From: Siderastrea radians
Taxonomy: Eukaryota > Cnidaria > Anthozoa > Scleractinia > Rhizangiidae
NCBI GenBank assembly: GCA_964017195.1
Contig: OZ024900.1
Span: forward strand, 31,946,641-32,010,640
Direction of reading: 5' to 3'
Length of the DNA stretch: 64,000 bases
Made by a program: the position numbers and the translations under genes. This document shows, one piece after another, positions 33,122 to 46,500 of this stretch. The notes below the pieces were generated by a model. The model ran no database searches, was not told the origin of the DNA, and worked only from the letters and a program-made list of their open reading frames with translations. Positions within the stretch are counted from its first letter, which is position 1; each line of letters opens with the position of its first letter.

Positions 33122-33519
33122 AAGGGTTCTAGTATCTCCTTTGGAATATCTATGGTTGGACGTCCTCGGCATCCTGTAAACTTAAACAATCGTCTCTGTA
33201 ATGATTTCTCTCGATTTCTTATCGACACCAACAGCAACAATCATTTGACGAGCTCTCAACAACAAACTTTCCAACTCGGGGGAGCGTAAAATAACGAAGA
33301 AGCTCAAGAAAGAATGTAGCTGTAATTCCATTCTCTCTTTCATCAAACCGTTCATTTACGTGGTTGACGATGTATTCTATATTCCGGCGGAGGTAGGTCC
33401 TTTATTTTTCAGACCTCAACAAGCTCGCAATCTTGGGCAAACCAAGATAACCGCCTTATGTAATAGACACGCGAATCGGGCGAATTGTACCTTTTCTCGT
33501 TCCCATTCCAGCGCAGTTA

Positions 33520-33800
33520 AAACGGCGAAACGAAACCGTGAAACGAAACGACGAAACGAAACATCGAAGTGACGAAACGACGAGAGAAGTGACGAATCGA
33601 AACAAGGAAACGACGAAACGGGGCGACGACAAGACGAAATTGCAAGAGGGACGACGAAACGAAGCAAAAAAGTGACACAACGAAACGTCGAAACGACGAA
33701 ACGATAACACGAAACAAGACGAAATTGCAAAAGGGACGACCAAACGAAGCAAGGAAGTGACACAACGAACACGACGAAAGGAAAACACGAAACGACGACT
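33520..33800. repeat. CGAAACGAC low-complexity array with an 85-bp higher-order unit
   Basis: Purine-rich (CGAAA/CGAC)n. The phrase ACAAGACGAAATTGCAA..GGGACGAC recurs about 85 bp apart. The long Phe/Arg/Ser-rich frames on the minus strand here are artefacts of this composition. Confidence 0.75.
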
Positions 33801-34359
33801 CAAACATTTTGTCCAGGATTTGACTTCATATTAGATCTGTTACTCGGCTTTTCAATTCAGCTGAAATTCAGTGGTCTGTGTATTTAGCGGTCGAATATAT
33901 AACTGCTCTTACTTTACAAACTTAATTATATTAACGAATTTTTACTGCCCAGATAACGCTGTCCACTAACGACATTTACGTTCATGTTAAAAAAAAAGGT
34001 CCCTACTCACGATTCTGAAGACTTCAAACGATACCACTCCTGAGATACTGCTGTAGATTTTGTTTGAGAAATGCCGCTGCGACTCTTCCCAGCGCGCTGA
34101 ATCAACAAGAAAAGCATCGAATTCATTTTTGGAAAGCTTCTAAATGGAAAACCGCACAGTCACCCCTCTAACACTGAGACCTTAGCCACTTACCTCCCAA
34201 AACAGCAGAAATAACAAAAACCGATCATGTTTTCCAATTCTGTGCCCAGTAATTTGTAGAGTACTTGTTAACGGTCAACCGCCGACAAACTGCTCAAAAA
34301 ACTGCAACTGTGACACTTGATCGGTGTCTGTTTTGCGTCTTTAAGTTGTCTTTAAGTTG

Positions 34360-34455
34360 TGCCGTCCGTTTTTACTACTTCAGATAGGTATAGATAGGTG
34401 TCCCCAATTAGCTTACTTTAGTGTAAGCTAGATATTTTAAGACACGTTAATAAAG

Positions 34456-34519
<64 letters not shown>
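34360..34519 (+). mobile_element. LINE-type 3' end with (ATT)n tail
   Basis: CCCCAATTAGCTTACTTTAG, GTAAGCTAGATATTTTAAG and AATAAAGTTTATT are followed by about 20 ATT units, the layout of a 5'-truncated CR1/L2-like retroelement 3' UTR. The 5' boundary is uncertain. Confidence 0.55.
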
Positions 34520-34910
34520 GCTTATTGTAACACAGGTTGTTTTGCGTAGTCCGATCAAATTCTGAATAATCTACGGCTTGAAGTTGAAGCAAAACTGTTT
34601 TATGAACAATGTATTCCGGACAATCCTTGGTGGAAAAACTGTTCTACATCTCAATTAGTAAACAAACTTTCCGATTAGGAAGCGAAAAAAACTGCAAACA
34701 TTTTGACAATTTTAAATAGATTTTAATAATTTCTATGAACTTCTACGAACGCAGACGTATTTCCGGCTGTCTTTTCTCTCATTTCCCTCTGGTCTGCACT
34801 GCAATCTGCGGTCTTGATCCTGCATTTTACCCCTAGTCTTCATTTTACCCTTAGTCTTTAGTCTGCAGGCTGCATTTTACCCTCAGTCTGCATTTTCGGT
34901 CCGTGCACGG

Positions 34911-35857
34911 TTCGGCCAATTCAATTTTTCATTTTTTTCACTGAAATAGAAAAATCAATTTTTGTTTATTGTAACTGTTTGATGATTATTTTAAAATAGC
35001 GAAAAAATGTAACATGAATTAAAGCACGAAATTTACACTGGTTTTTAATTTTTTTAAAATTTTAAATTAATTTAAAGTATTGCCGAAAAAAATAAGGTTA
35101 TACCAAAAAAGCGACTTTTTGATATTTTTTCATTTTTCGACACAAATTGGAGAAATGAAACAACGAGGTAACATCAGTTGGTTGCATCATTTTTCCATTT
35201 TTCTATCTTCGAGAAAAAAAAAGAAAAATGAATTCTTTGTTTTGTTTTGTCCATTGTTTCATTTTTCTATTTTTCGACTTAAATTAGAAAAATGGAAAAA
35301 ATGGCTTTGATTCGTGTCATCCCAAAAAATGGTGTTTTAAGGTTATCACGTGACCCAAGACACTATATATTTTTCCCGCCAAGTTGTAACAGGAGTGTGG
35401 TCTTTGTCTCTTGTGAGAAGCCATGGACATTCCTCTTTTCAAAGAATTTGTTTTATAAAGGGGAGAAAAGAAACTTGTTGTTGGAAAAGAAGATCTGTAA
35501 ACCAGTAAAATCTCGTCGGTTTTCAAGAAAGGAAGGCCATTTGACTTAATGTTGCTGCAAAGCGAGCGGATGACAACAATTTAGGATTTACCGACAGAAC
35601 GCCGTAAGAGCTTTATCCGCAAGTTTCTTTGTAAAAATGTTTGAAACAGTTATATTTGTTATACTTCACTAATGTGACTAGCATCACCAAATAATCGTGC
35701 AGACAGCTTACTTGTTCGACTTGTTGGGAATCCGCACTCTCAAGACACGGAAAAGGCCAGCCGCGGCGTTGGCTTGTAACCTTTTGTCAGTTATTTTATA
35801 TAACAGTATTAACATAATTAAATGCAAGGATGATCATGGCAGTTATAGATGCAACTT
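34911..35857. other. Gene-free AT-rich stretch
   Basis: Degenerate TTTTTCATTTTTCTATTTTTCGA-like phrases repeat on both strands between 34920 and 35300. No supported gene. Confidence 0.45.
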
Positions 35858-36071
35858 TTGCAGTTGTGAAAAGAAAGCCTCTGCGATACCGGTGCAGCGC
35901 TCTAACTAATTGAGCTAACAGGCCAACTGGGAGCTGGTCATATATTATTTCATTTTCATCCTTCACGGGTTTATAACAAACCGACTAAATGAGCAGCTCC
36001 CTGTGGGCTTGTTAGCTCTATTGGTTAGAACGCTGCACCGGTATCGCAGACGTCAAGGGCTCGAATCCCGT
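35858..36071. repeat. Head-to-head pair of tRNA-like elements, partial
   Basis: A minus-strand half core (35879-35927, 3' half deleted) faces a plus-strand core (36006-36071) across TCATTTTCATCCTTCACGGG. The plus core runs directly into a GTGCACGG tandem array, so its 3' acceptor is lost. Confidence 0.65.
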
Positions 36072-36300
36072 GCACGGACCCGTGCACGGACCCGTGCACG
36101 GACCCTGCACGGACCCTCTGAGATTTGTTCTGGAGAGAGAGACCTGGTCAACCATTGAATTGAATGGAACATTGAATTGAATATGCATTGAATTGAATGA
36201 AGCATTGAATTGAATATGCATTGAATTGAATGGACCATTGAATTGGAACTGAGCATTGCATTGAATTGTCTGAAATATGCATTGAATTGTCTTTAAAACA
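36062..36300. repeat. CGTGCACGGACC tandem array and ATTGAATTGAAT repeats
   Basis: Four units of about 13 bp of CCGTGCACGGACC (36066-36115), each with the GTGCAC palindrome. A degenerate array at 36150-36295 mixes ATTGAATTGAAT with TGG/TATGC spacers. Confidence 0.7.
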
Positions 36301-36904
36301 AAGATTGAATAGTTAAGAAATTATTTTTGAAGTTTGCTACAATCGGCTTGAGTGCACCAGACATTGATTTATGATTAATATATTCATTTATTTACTTATT
36401 TCTTTGCGTGTACTACATCTCTAAATATCTCTATCAAGTCGTCAATAATGTAATTATCAATCATCTTTAAGGAGTTTTATCTCTATATTAACATCAATAT
36501 TATTATTTATAGCAAGGTGAAGATGATGATAAATTGGCAAAGAAGTTTCATAACAACTATATTATTTTAGTACTTCAATTTTTCGTCACAGTTAAACAGT
36601 ATAACCTTTGCTAAACGTCTCCGGTTCTGCGTGGACATTATTCTCCAAGTTAGACAGTAAACAGTTGAGCTTCTTGCTACTTGTCTCAGAGCAGGCCAAA
36701 CGGTGCAGAATCTGACAGAATGAGGTATTTTAACCATCTAAACTCAATAATTAAGCCATTTTTAATAGATGAATATATATAAATTTAAACTTTCAAGAGT
36801 AAATTTTAAAATTTACTCTTCTTGGCAACTTAACCATGAAAATAATATAAATATGGGTTTTCCAACATTCTATAAAAGTTTCTATTAATCCTTGTCAGCC
36901 TTTT

Positions 36905-37115
36905 TTAACCCTTTAAGCCCTAACAGTGACAAAAATGAAATTTCTCTTTACATTATCACTACTTGTTCACACGTTCAAGTGATAGGAACAAAGGAAGTGA
37001 TCTCCAAGAATGAGATGTTTCGATATTTAGACAAATTCTCCTTACTAGTTCCATAAGAAATGTATGGAGAATAGTAAGGAGAATTTGCATTTTTACTTCA
37101 GGGCTTAAAGGTTTA
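36905..37115. mobile_element. TTAACCCTTTAAGCCC MITE, copy 1
   Basis: About 210 bp with inverted ends TTAACCCTTTAAGCCCTAA / AGGGCTTAAAGG. Relatives lie at 42306-42517 and 44221-44430. AT-rich interior with CTCCTTACTA inverted segments. Confidence 0.7.
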
Positions 37116-38573
37116 CAGTGATTGTAATGTTAAGCCTATCCCTACGTTCGCTATTTTAATAAATTATTGTCTTGAAAACTAGAAGACATATTTACATCCG
37201 CGAAAACAAGTTTCCCAAAAGGTTAGCTTGTTGTCAAAACTACTACTAAAAGAACAAGAAACGAAGCTTGCAATCACTGTTATCCAAAGGGACAGTGCCG
37301 ACACCGTCTCTAAAATAACCTTTCAAATATGTTTCATTTATCAACATCGAATGTTTTTAAATACGATGACGTTAATCAATATTTTCTAGTTAAAATGTTG
37401 ATTACTTCTTTAATAAACGAATATGTACATCTGCTTTGGCACAATATTTATGGACTTTCATTGCAGAAAAGAGCAAAGTCTACTACTTACAGTACTTTCT
37501 TAATTAGACAACACTTATACAAAGCCCTTCTCTAAGTAACCGTCAAACTATTTTGTGTGATACATCAAACAAAGGATCTTATCACCTATCAAACACCAAG
37601 AGGAGAGTTGGAAACAAGATAAGTTAGTGGAGTGTTTTTGAATGAAGATTTGGCCTGTCTTCTCAAACGAAACTCTTCCTAAATAAATGAAGGGAACCAC
37701 ATTCTTTCTATTATTGTAGATTTTTATGAAGAAAATGGGGAGTTCCCATGAAAGCAGTTGTCCCCTCGTGCCAATCTTCTTTCAAACGCTTCAGTAGCTG
37801 TAGCCTGAAAGTTGGTTTCATTGCTATGACAATTTTATGCTGTTCTTTCTCAGTTATGTTTTGTATTTTTATACCCGATACAGACTGGGCTTTTTTTTTG
37901 GTCTTCTAAGAGGGATTGGGAGGAATCCCACTCCCCGTCTTAAAAATGACTAGCTTTTGTGATAAGCTGATAAAGGGCTTAGATTGGACTACCGACAAGC
38001 GTAATTGTAAAGGACGTAAAAATGATCACGCAAAGAAAACACCTACATGGTTAAGTCCTTGATGTCTGGTCATTCCCCACCCCCCCCCCCCCAAAAAAAA
38101 ATTATTTACACAAGATCCTCAGAGAACACTATAAAAATAGAGTGCTTCCCCCTTTCAAAACAATAATTATTACACATTTTTCTCAACCTTGTACAATAAG
38201 ACACGATAGTTTTATAACACTGACTAACTACTAACACTGCACACATGTGTAGGGTTTCAATTAAGTTTTAATACTATATGCCAAAATTTATGATGCGTTT
38301 GGTTGGTGCAGCTTACTGGCAGAATGCTATTAGTCTCAAAGAAAGTTGGCAGCAAACGTGAATTTCCCTCCTCCCCTACCCCCACAGGCAGGGCCATTTC
38401 CATATAAAGAATATCACTTAAGTGACGTGAGCTCCCTGTATAAAGGAACGTTTTTATTATTAAAAACTCTAAAATATTTGAGAATCTTGTTTTATGGGCG
38501 GGTTACTAGTTCATTTCTAAACTGAATGGGTATCATGTCTTTCTGAAAAGTAACTACTGTCTACTTAGGGGCC

Positions 38574-38574
<1 letters not shown>
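37116..38574. other. Gene-free stretch
   Basis: No gene, tRNA or repeat boundary recognised. Contains a C/A homopolymer pair at 38079-38101. Confidence 0.5.
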
Positions 38575-38614
<40 letters not shown>

Positions 38615-38897
38615 TATCATTATTATCATTATTATTATTATTGTTATTATTATTACTATTATTGTATTTTTTCAGTACAAGTGACTTAAATGTTCAAATT
38701 CAGTTAACCTATTTACACGTACTAATAACAATAACAATCCTAATTTTGATTACTTAAAAACATTTCCCATGCAAGTCTCTATGTTCACAAATGGAAAATA
38801 AAACAAAAAATAATTTTTCCAAATTAGCTAAAAACTATTGCAAATAATAATAATAATAATAATAATAACAATAACAATATTATTATTATTATTAAAG
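38575..38897. repeat. Self-complementary (AAT)n/(ATT)n microsatellites
   Basis: (TAA)n running directly into (ATT)n at 38575-38660, and again at 38845-38897. Each pair could form an AT hairpin; they may be tails of retroelements inserted in opposite orientations. Confidence 0.6.
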
Positions 38898-39714
38898 ACA
38901 AACTTTAAAAACCTCGACATTTGTCTTTAGTATTTACTTGACTCTGCTTCAGCAAGTCTCTCTTGATAAATAATAATAATAATAATAATACCATGAAAGT
39001 TATCGAGGTAACATAATCTGTTTGAGTAAAATCCCTTTAATTGCACCAAACCAACAACTGCTAACCCTGAAAGGTATGACAAATATGCCATCATATTTGT
39101 ATGGGAAACCCTTTTCCCCTCTAAGGAGTTCACTTGACTTAGCAGGTAAATTTTGCTCCCTAGTCATGAAACCTCCAATAATAATTTTGAAATAGAACTA
39201 CCTGTCTACTTGATACCTCCTTTCACATGACTGGCTATTCTCCAAACCTGTAACATGACCTGATAAAGTCCACTAAGCCTGGTGGCTCTAAACTTATAAA
39301 ATAGTTAATATATTTTCCTAGTTTATAAATATCATTTGAAATTGACTGAAAACATCATTTTTGCAACAGGCCAGGCAGCTTTGTAGCTGACATCATCTTC
39401 AAAGCACTGCCACAAACACTTCTAAAACAAATGCTGGCTAACCCAATACACATTTACAGAACGTTTTTTGAGCTGCCACCAGCATCTCGCATATATAATA
39501 TAAATGTACAAAATGTCCCTCAATGGGTTGGCAAAACAGTTTGAAATGCTGTGTGAATAGCTCTCCTGCACTTCTCACCATTAGTCTTGATTTCGTCCAT
39601 ATTTTGTGACACAACCTAACAAGCAGCACAGTGAGAATAACAGTTATTAGTAACTGCTTGTTAGCTTTTTTTATATATGGTAAAAGATTAAACTCTGTCC
39701 TCGGGGTTGATAGA

Positions 39715-39850
39715 CTGGATGGTAGGTAGATAGGTAGGTTAAAAGTAAGGTAAGGAAAGGTAAGGTAAGGTGAGGTAAGGTGATGTAAGGCAAGTTAAAG
39801 GAGGTAGAGGCTGTCATCAGCGTGGGTAGGTAGGTAGGTAGGTAGGTTAA
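39715..39850. repeat. (GGTA)n and (GGTAA)n microsatellites
   Basis: GTAGGTAGATAGGTAGG, then AAGGTAAGGTAAGGTGAGG, then GGTAGGTAGGTAGG separated by unique sequence. Lies downstream of the PLC beta stop codon. Confidence 0.65.
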
Positions 39851-40262
39851 GCTTCATGTGGGCCACAAACAGCTCAAATGGCTGTGGCTCAACCTACAGT
39901 TTCTGTAGCTTGAAGCAGCTGAGAGTATTACTATTCCCTCTTGATGGGATGCTAGACCTTTGCAGAGCTACCACCAACATTTTTTTAGCTTTCCCTAACA
40001 GTTCATACAGCTGGGTAGAGAGAGAGAGGCAATGTCAAGCAAAGTTTCTTGTACAGCCCAGGCTTAAATCACCAACCTTCAGATCAAAAGTAGCACTAAA
40101 CACTTGATCATCTTCTTTCACATGGTTCACCCAACCTATACTTACAATATCTAATTTTTTGGCATCACTTAATCTTTATATTGTGAAAATCACAAAATTT
40201 ATACCTCCAAACAGGGATCACTGAACGCCACACGTAATTTCTGTATTTTCTTACAGTAAGGT

Positions 40263-40268
40263 TTTATT
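40263..40268 (-). promoter_or_regulatory. Candidate polyadenylation signal of the PLC beta gene
   Basis: TTTATT on the + strand (AATAAA on the coding strand), about 305 nt beyond the proposed stop. The region is AT-rich, so chance occurrence is possible. Confidence 0.35.
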
Positions 40269-40572
40269 TTGTTTGTTAAAAAACGTACACAGAAGAACAA
40301 AGAAAAAATTCCAAAATTTCGTACCGCTTACAGGTCTATAAACTGTTTTGTTTGTTCATGATCCCATTGAGCAACATGATTTTTCTGTTCCTGGTAACTG
40401 TATAATCTTCGCCACGCAGTAGCTGGTGCAAAGTGGTCGCACAGCCGGCGGTTTTCCGCCGGCTACCGGCTTCTAATGACAACCCTGGCCATCACTGGGA
40501 TTATCAGAAGATTGAAGTTCTCAAATTAGAGCTTTCAATGCTACAGTGAATGTAGCCAAAAAAAGATTGAAT

Positions 40573-43500
40573 TCAAACCTTCTGGAATTCCACTTCCAAG
40601 TTCTTTTTCTCCTCTTTGTGCTGATTCTTGACTTCTTCTAGTTCCCTCTCCTGCCTGTTAGACAACTAGAAACAAAAGTACACAAAATCTTAACAAAAAG
40701 TTAATGCCTCCAAATCATAATTGACAAAGTTAAAAATGTGATTTTAAATGACTTTAAAAAGCACTACGAAGTCAGGGTTTTCAAACAGTGCTACTTACAA
40801 CTAATTCCAGTTATTTCAATAACAAATCATGCACAGTTTAAGAATCTTAACACCTAAAGTACTTTGCTAGGTTGAACCAGAAGTAGCTCCCCTACCACTC
40901 TACTGTAGTAATTCTAAATTTTGAATTGCAATTGTTTTGCTCACTCAAACAGGTTTGTGTTTCATCACTCTTGTACCCAGAGTCTGCAGGCTTCTTGGTA
41001 GGCAGGAGGACACCAGGATGAACTCTGGGGTATTGGAATTTTTACTGCAGGAATCCTGCAGTTTCACTTCTTAGTGCACATTCTTTCACTATTACAGTTG
41101 ACAGACAATCAAACAAATCTTTTTTTTTCACTACACCAGAGTCTCTCCCAACAACCTTCTTCTGACCAAGAAGCCTCATGAGGACTCTTTAATTGGTACA
41201 AGTTTGGTGTTTCATTTGACAGTTTGAGTCATCAGGATTCAGCTGTTTAATTTGCACTGAACTGTCTTGACCACAGACTTCAACATTTTTTGCCCCAGCT
41301 CTAAAACATACTGGAAATCCTCCTCGACCAACAAGCAAAGAGAAGTGGAAAATGCTGTATATAAATCTCACCCTCTGCTTCTCATCAACAAACTGTTTTA
41401 GATTCTGCTTGTCAAGTTCCCTCTGTCTCCTGTGAATGTAGAAGTAATAAAGGTGAATAAACTCAGCCCCTTGTTAGGAACACACATTTCTGATAAGAGG
41501 ACAATCAAATGTAAGACTCACTTAACCCAGAGATCACTTTCACAGTAATAAAACAATTTGGGTCAAAGTGTATTTAATAATTTTCTCATCCACAGTTTAG
41601 CAAGTATTACTGTCACTAGCAACACCTTTTAACAGACACCTCACTGTGATGGATTGCCTTCTAAAATGGACATATAGACAGGGTGCCTGTCAATATCACT
41701 TTAGTCCTTTTCGTTAAGAACAAAACTCCTTTATGATACACAATTAAAGCTCAAAAGCTCCAAGGAGCTCTAAAAGGCAGCCGCCCTGAAGTCAGGAGCC
41801 CATGATGTAAAACGTTAGGTGCACCAGCCAATAGGAGGTGCCTTGTCGGTTTTGTAGGTACTCACAGATACCACCCTTCTACTTGCGGTTTAGCTACCTG
41901 GCTTTCCAGTACCAATATAGCAGTTTCTTTATTTTTGTTTTAATCTAGCAGCAATACCTGTCTCTCTCCTCTTTGCACTGGATGGTTTTATCAAGAAGCA
42001 GGGCTTTTGCTGACTCCATGGACTGCTTGCTTTGTCTCTTGGTTAACTCAGTGTTCTCCCTGTTGGTTAACAAAACACAGAAAAACAATGTTAATGAAAA
42101 ACAATGTTAATATGTACGCTGTTTCACCACATATCAAATATACTGAACAAGGACCCAGTTAATGTTTATCATGAAAGGTAGAAAACAACAGCAGCATCTT
42201 GAACTCAGTGCAGTTCATGCCTAAAGGGATTTCAAAACTTTGAAAGATGGTGTTAGGGCAAGCTAAAGCAGGTCCATTGCTGTCTTAGTCAATGTTCATA
42301 AGCATTTAACCCTTTCAGCCTCAATATTAACATCCACATTCTCCTCACTATTCTCCTCATATTTCTCATGTTACTAGTTGGGAGAATTTGATCAAAAATC
42401 AAGACATTTGGTCATTAGTGATCATTTCCTTTATTCTCACGACCTGTACATTTGATCAAGTAGTGATAGTGAAAGGAGAAATAAGACGTTTATCACTATT
42501 GGGGCTTAAAGGGTGAAGTAAAAATCAGGACAAAGCAAGTCCCTATTTGAGTTCAAATACATGGCCATACAGTACACTGCCTATGGCCACCTACCAATGA
42601 AACCACTGACCTAACTGGGCATCACTGTCCTCTACAACCTACGGCAAAGCTTCCAGAGGTAGACCAGTGCTTATGCTGCCGCCCGCATGCAAATTATGTT
42701 AGCTACAAACAAGGGGAGGAGGGTGAACACTTATGCTTACTTCTCATGTCTTGAGGTAACTTCTTTGAGTTGAGCCTCATGAGCAGAATCCATCACTTTC
42801 TTCAAAGTTTCCAGTTGCTGTGAAATGGAATTATTTTTAATACCTTAGTCAAAAATAGCATTAAAAATATTTTCATCACTGAAAAGAATGATTTGCAAAG
42901 TCAGAAGCTATTTAACTCAAGGTTAATATAAATTTAACTGTGAAGGTGCAGTGGTTAGCAAGTACTAGTGGTCAGGATGTCACACTTTCAAGGTAAGTGA
43001 TTCCAGCCCTAGTTTCTGTCCTCACGCTACAACCTTTTTATCACACACTTTGTTTTCAGTTTTAGTTTTTTTCGTTTTCCTCATACTAAATTAATATTAT
43101 AAATTACCGAAATTTGCAACAAGGGAATGACAATGGAAAATAAAAACACACCAACAACAAATTTGAACCTCAACACAAAGATTATATGCTTACCATTTCA
43201 GCTTGCTGTTCATAGAAACCAATCTCTTCTTCAACTTGTCTGTTTATCATGTTTGTCCATTCGTCTGTTTGAGATGATAGTTTTTCCTTTGCCTACAGAT
43301 TGCAAATTTGCATCTTAATTTTAGCCTAATGGCTGTTTTATTTTTTTTTTTCATAACTAGCAAGTAAATTCAGCTATCAAAAACAGAAACAACTGAAATG
43401 CTCTTTCAAACTCAAGTTACAGTGTAGCACCTGTTTATATACCAAATTTAAGAATGGTGCCTCCTAATTATATTTCAGAGGTATTTTTGCAAAGGTTATG

Positions 43501-46500
43501 ACTGTGGGGGGAAAGCAGATGATAGCAAAGGTTACTGGAAACTAAAAAGAAAATTGGTAACCGTGCATTTTTCAGAGATAATTAAGCAATCATAATTCTA
43601 AAAAAGTTTTAAAATACAAAGAATGTATGGCAGTTTCTTTCCAAATTTAAGCTCAATTATCTCTGAAAAATGCGTGGTTACCCCCCAATTTTCTTTTTGG
43701 ATTCTGGTAGCCTTTGTTAAGATCTGCTTTTTCCACAGTCCTAAACCATGCAAAAATACATTTGTATTAGTAGGCAAATTCCCTAAGAAACTTGAATATC
43801 TCGGACCAGACCCGAGATGCACAGAACATGTGGACAGTAACAAAAGGAGGCACCATCCTTAAGAATCTCATTCCAGCCTTTATTGTTAAGTACAAAAGGT
43901 CAATGGGTACCAAACAATTGTCCATGAAATGCTGGGATGATTTTAAGTAACCAATCACAGTAGTAATGCCTCTAGTCATTTAGTGCTAGAGAAACTGGCG
44001 CCATTATTTTAGGATGCTGTGTTTGACTTTAATTTGACTGAGAATACTTTACCTTGTCAGTTTGTGTTTTGTTGAGATAAAGCATCTTGCTCTCATGGAC
44101 TTTGCGTAGTTCTTCTGATCTTTCCTCCCTGCAACAAATGTAAAACATAACCGAACCACTTATTATTCTCTGTGTTCTCAAATAGTCAAATAGTAGAGCA
44201 GTGTGGTCAGCGAGAATCTTCACCCTTTAAGCCCCAAGAGTGACGAGGATCTAATTCCTCCTTACTATATCACTAGTTGATAAAATATACAGGTCATGAG
44301 AATAAATGAAATGATCACCTGACATGAAATGTTGTGATATTTAATCAAATTCTCCTAACTAGTAACATAATAAGTATGTAGAGAACAGTGAGGAGAATAT
44401 GCATGTGGATATTGGGGCTTAAAGGGTTAATAAGCTGCAGACTAAACTTACTTACTTACAGTGTTTCTAGTGCTACTTACCCACATCTCCTCGCTGCTCT
44501 CTCAAATGTCCTCACAGCAGTAATTTTTATCTTCTCATAGTTTGTAATAAGCTTTTCCAGTTGTCCAGTGTGGTCCCTCTGCATGGCTGTCCGCTCCTGT
44601 GTACGACAAAAGCAAAATTTCCGATCTACTCCCAAGCAAACTGTGAAACCTTGAAGTGTGGTGATCCTTTACATTTTTTGAAAACTTGTGTCCAAGATTC
44701 CATCATCATCCTTGTCATCAACCCTACACTACTGGGATTTTGACATATGAAAAACATGTGAAAAACATATTGGAAACATTTAACAAACATAGAAGTTTTA
44801 AGATGTTATCTGTATGTTTCCCATATGTTTGTCACAGGTTTAGACCTCATTTCAGACATATGAAAATGGCCGTTTCATATTTGTAAACATATGAATAACA
44901 CTAGCAAACATACGAATTATATATGGCCTTTAACTTCAGGTGGAGCATCGAGGCTAAAAAATACCCCAACCACAAAGTGTTCTTAGCTACTCTTTTCACT
45001 GAATTCCAGACAGTTCCTGTTATACTTTGTAATTGCTAGAGTACGAGTTCACTTTATATGATAAAATCATCATCATCATTACTCTGATGGTAAGCCACAT
45101 TGTGAGTAGAATCCCTGTCTGTCTTAGACAAGAATCACTGCCTCCTCAAAGAAGACACTGTGCCCCCAGATCCTGAATCACAACATCTTTTCCACAATAA
45201 AGGAAAACTTTTGACATTGTTATGTTTTTTTACCTTTGTGTATCTTTTCAAAAGGGCTTCATTCTCTTTCTGGTGCTTTTTGAAAACCTTTAAAAATGTC
45301 TGCATTCCAAAAAAAAAAACAACAACAACAACAACATTAAGTAAACTGTATCTAAGTCAAACCAGTGACCATTCCACGCACTGGTTGGATGAACTACATC
45401 CACTGAGCTACAGGAAGAGTCGTCATTTACTAAATTCATGGTAAAAGCATTTGGGATACTGGGCATCATTTCTGTTAGAAGATGGATGACTATATACTGC
45501 CCCTGATCTACCACTGAAAGATGTCCAAAATGGCTTGGACATGTTGCATGGACTTCAACTTTATTTAGGGGTGGGGTGATTTGATATTTTTTTTGTAAGA
45601 TGCATTTTCTAAGGTATGAATTATTAGTGATCATGATCATCAAATTACTGACAAAAACAGATGGAATTGCAATTGGCAGGATTGGAGGTGACATAACTTC
45701 TTGACATAGTGTCATGAAATGCAATTTTAAAAGGAAGCAATGTGTGGCAAGATTCTTAACCCTTTCACTCCCCGAGTCAGTTATGGAGTCAGTTATGGTG
45801 ATTATAACTTTTGAGTCTGTGGATGATTTCCTATGGTGTGACCATTGAAATAAAACCTCTTCAGCAGTACTTTTACGTGGTACTATTTATATTGAAGTAT
45901 TTTTGCAAAATGAAATTTGAAAATTGTCTTGAATTTTGATTCAAGGCACTCTTGGGGTAATAAGCCACATTTTTAACCAAAGAAAACTGAGAACTGCCTC
46001 CAAAGGCCTAAGATTATCATATTCCAGTGAAGCTACCTTGTCTTTTTTCAGTTCTTCCACAATAATTGGAGAAAACTTGAAGTCATCTAACAGGGGAAGG
46101 AAAAAAAATATTACCGGAACATTATCTCTGCAACTTGCCAGGATACTGTAAGTTGTTGCCCACATTCACATAGACTTGAATTTGCCAACATAAATTTGCA
46201 TAAAAGACGACAACAAGTTTTAGTTTTGTGGAAGACATGTTTCAGATGTTCAATGTCCATCATCAGTTCCACAGAGCATAGTGCAACAATTACTGTAACT
46301 ACATATTTGAAAAATACTACATTTACAACGTAAATGATGGCTAATTACAGAAGACAGCAAAACATTACAACTAAAGTGTTAAGTTTAAATGTTTGAGCTG
46401 CTTATTCAACAAGGGCCCTTCCAATTCATTCAAACGTGTTTTCGTCTTTCTAAAAGGCATCATTTTGTTGCTGCTGGCAAGTTATGTCCATTTGTCATGT

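Noticed and set aside
33416..33807. Three overlapping long minus-strand frames rich in Phe, Arg and Ser
   Set aside because: They all come from the (CGAAA/CGAC)n low-complexity array.
39438..39629. Possible last exon of the PLC beta gene
   Set aside because: No similarity to PLC beta C termini and no need for it: the upstream exon already ends in an in-frame stop.
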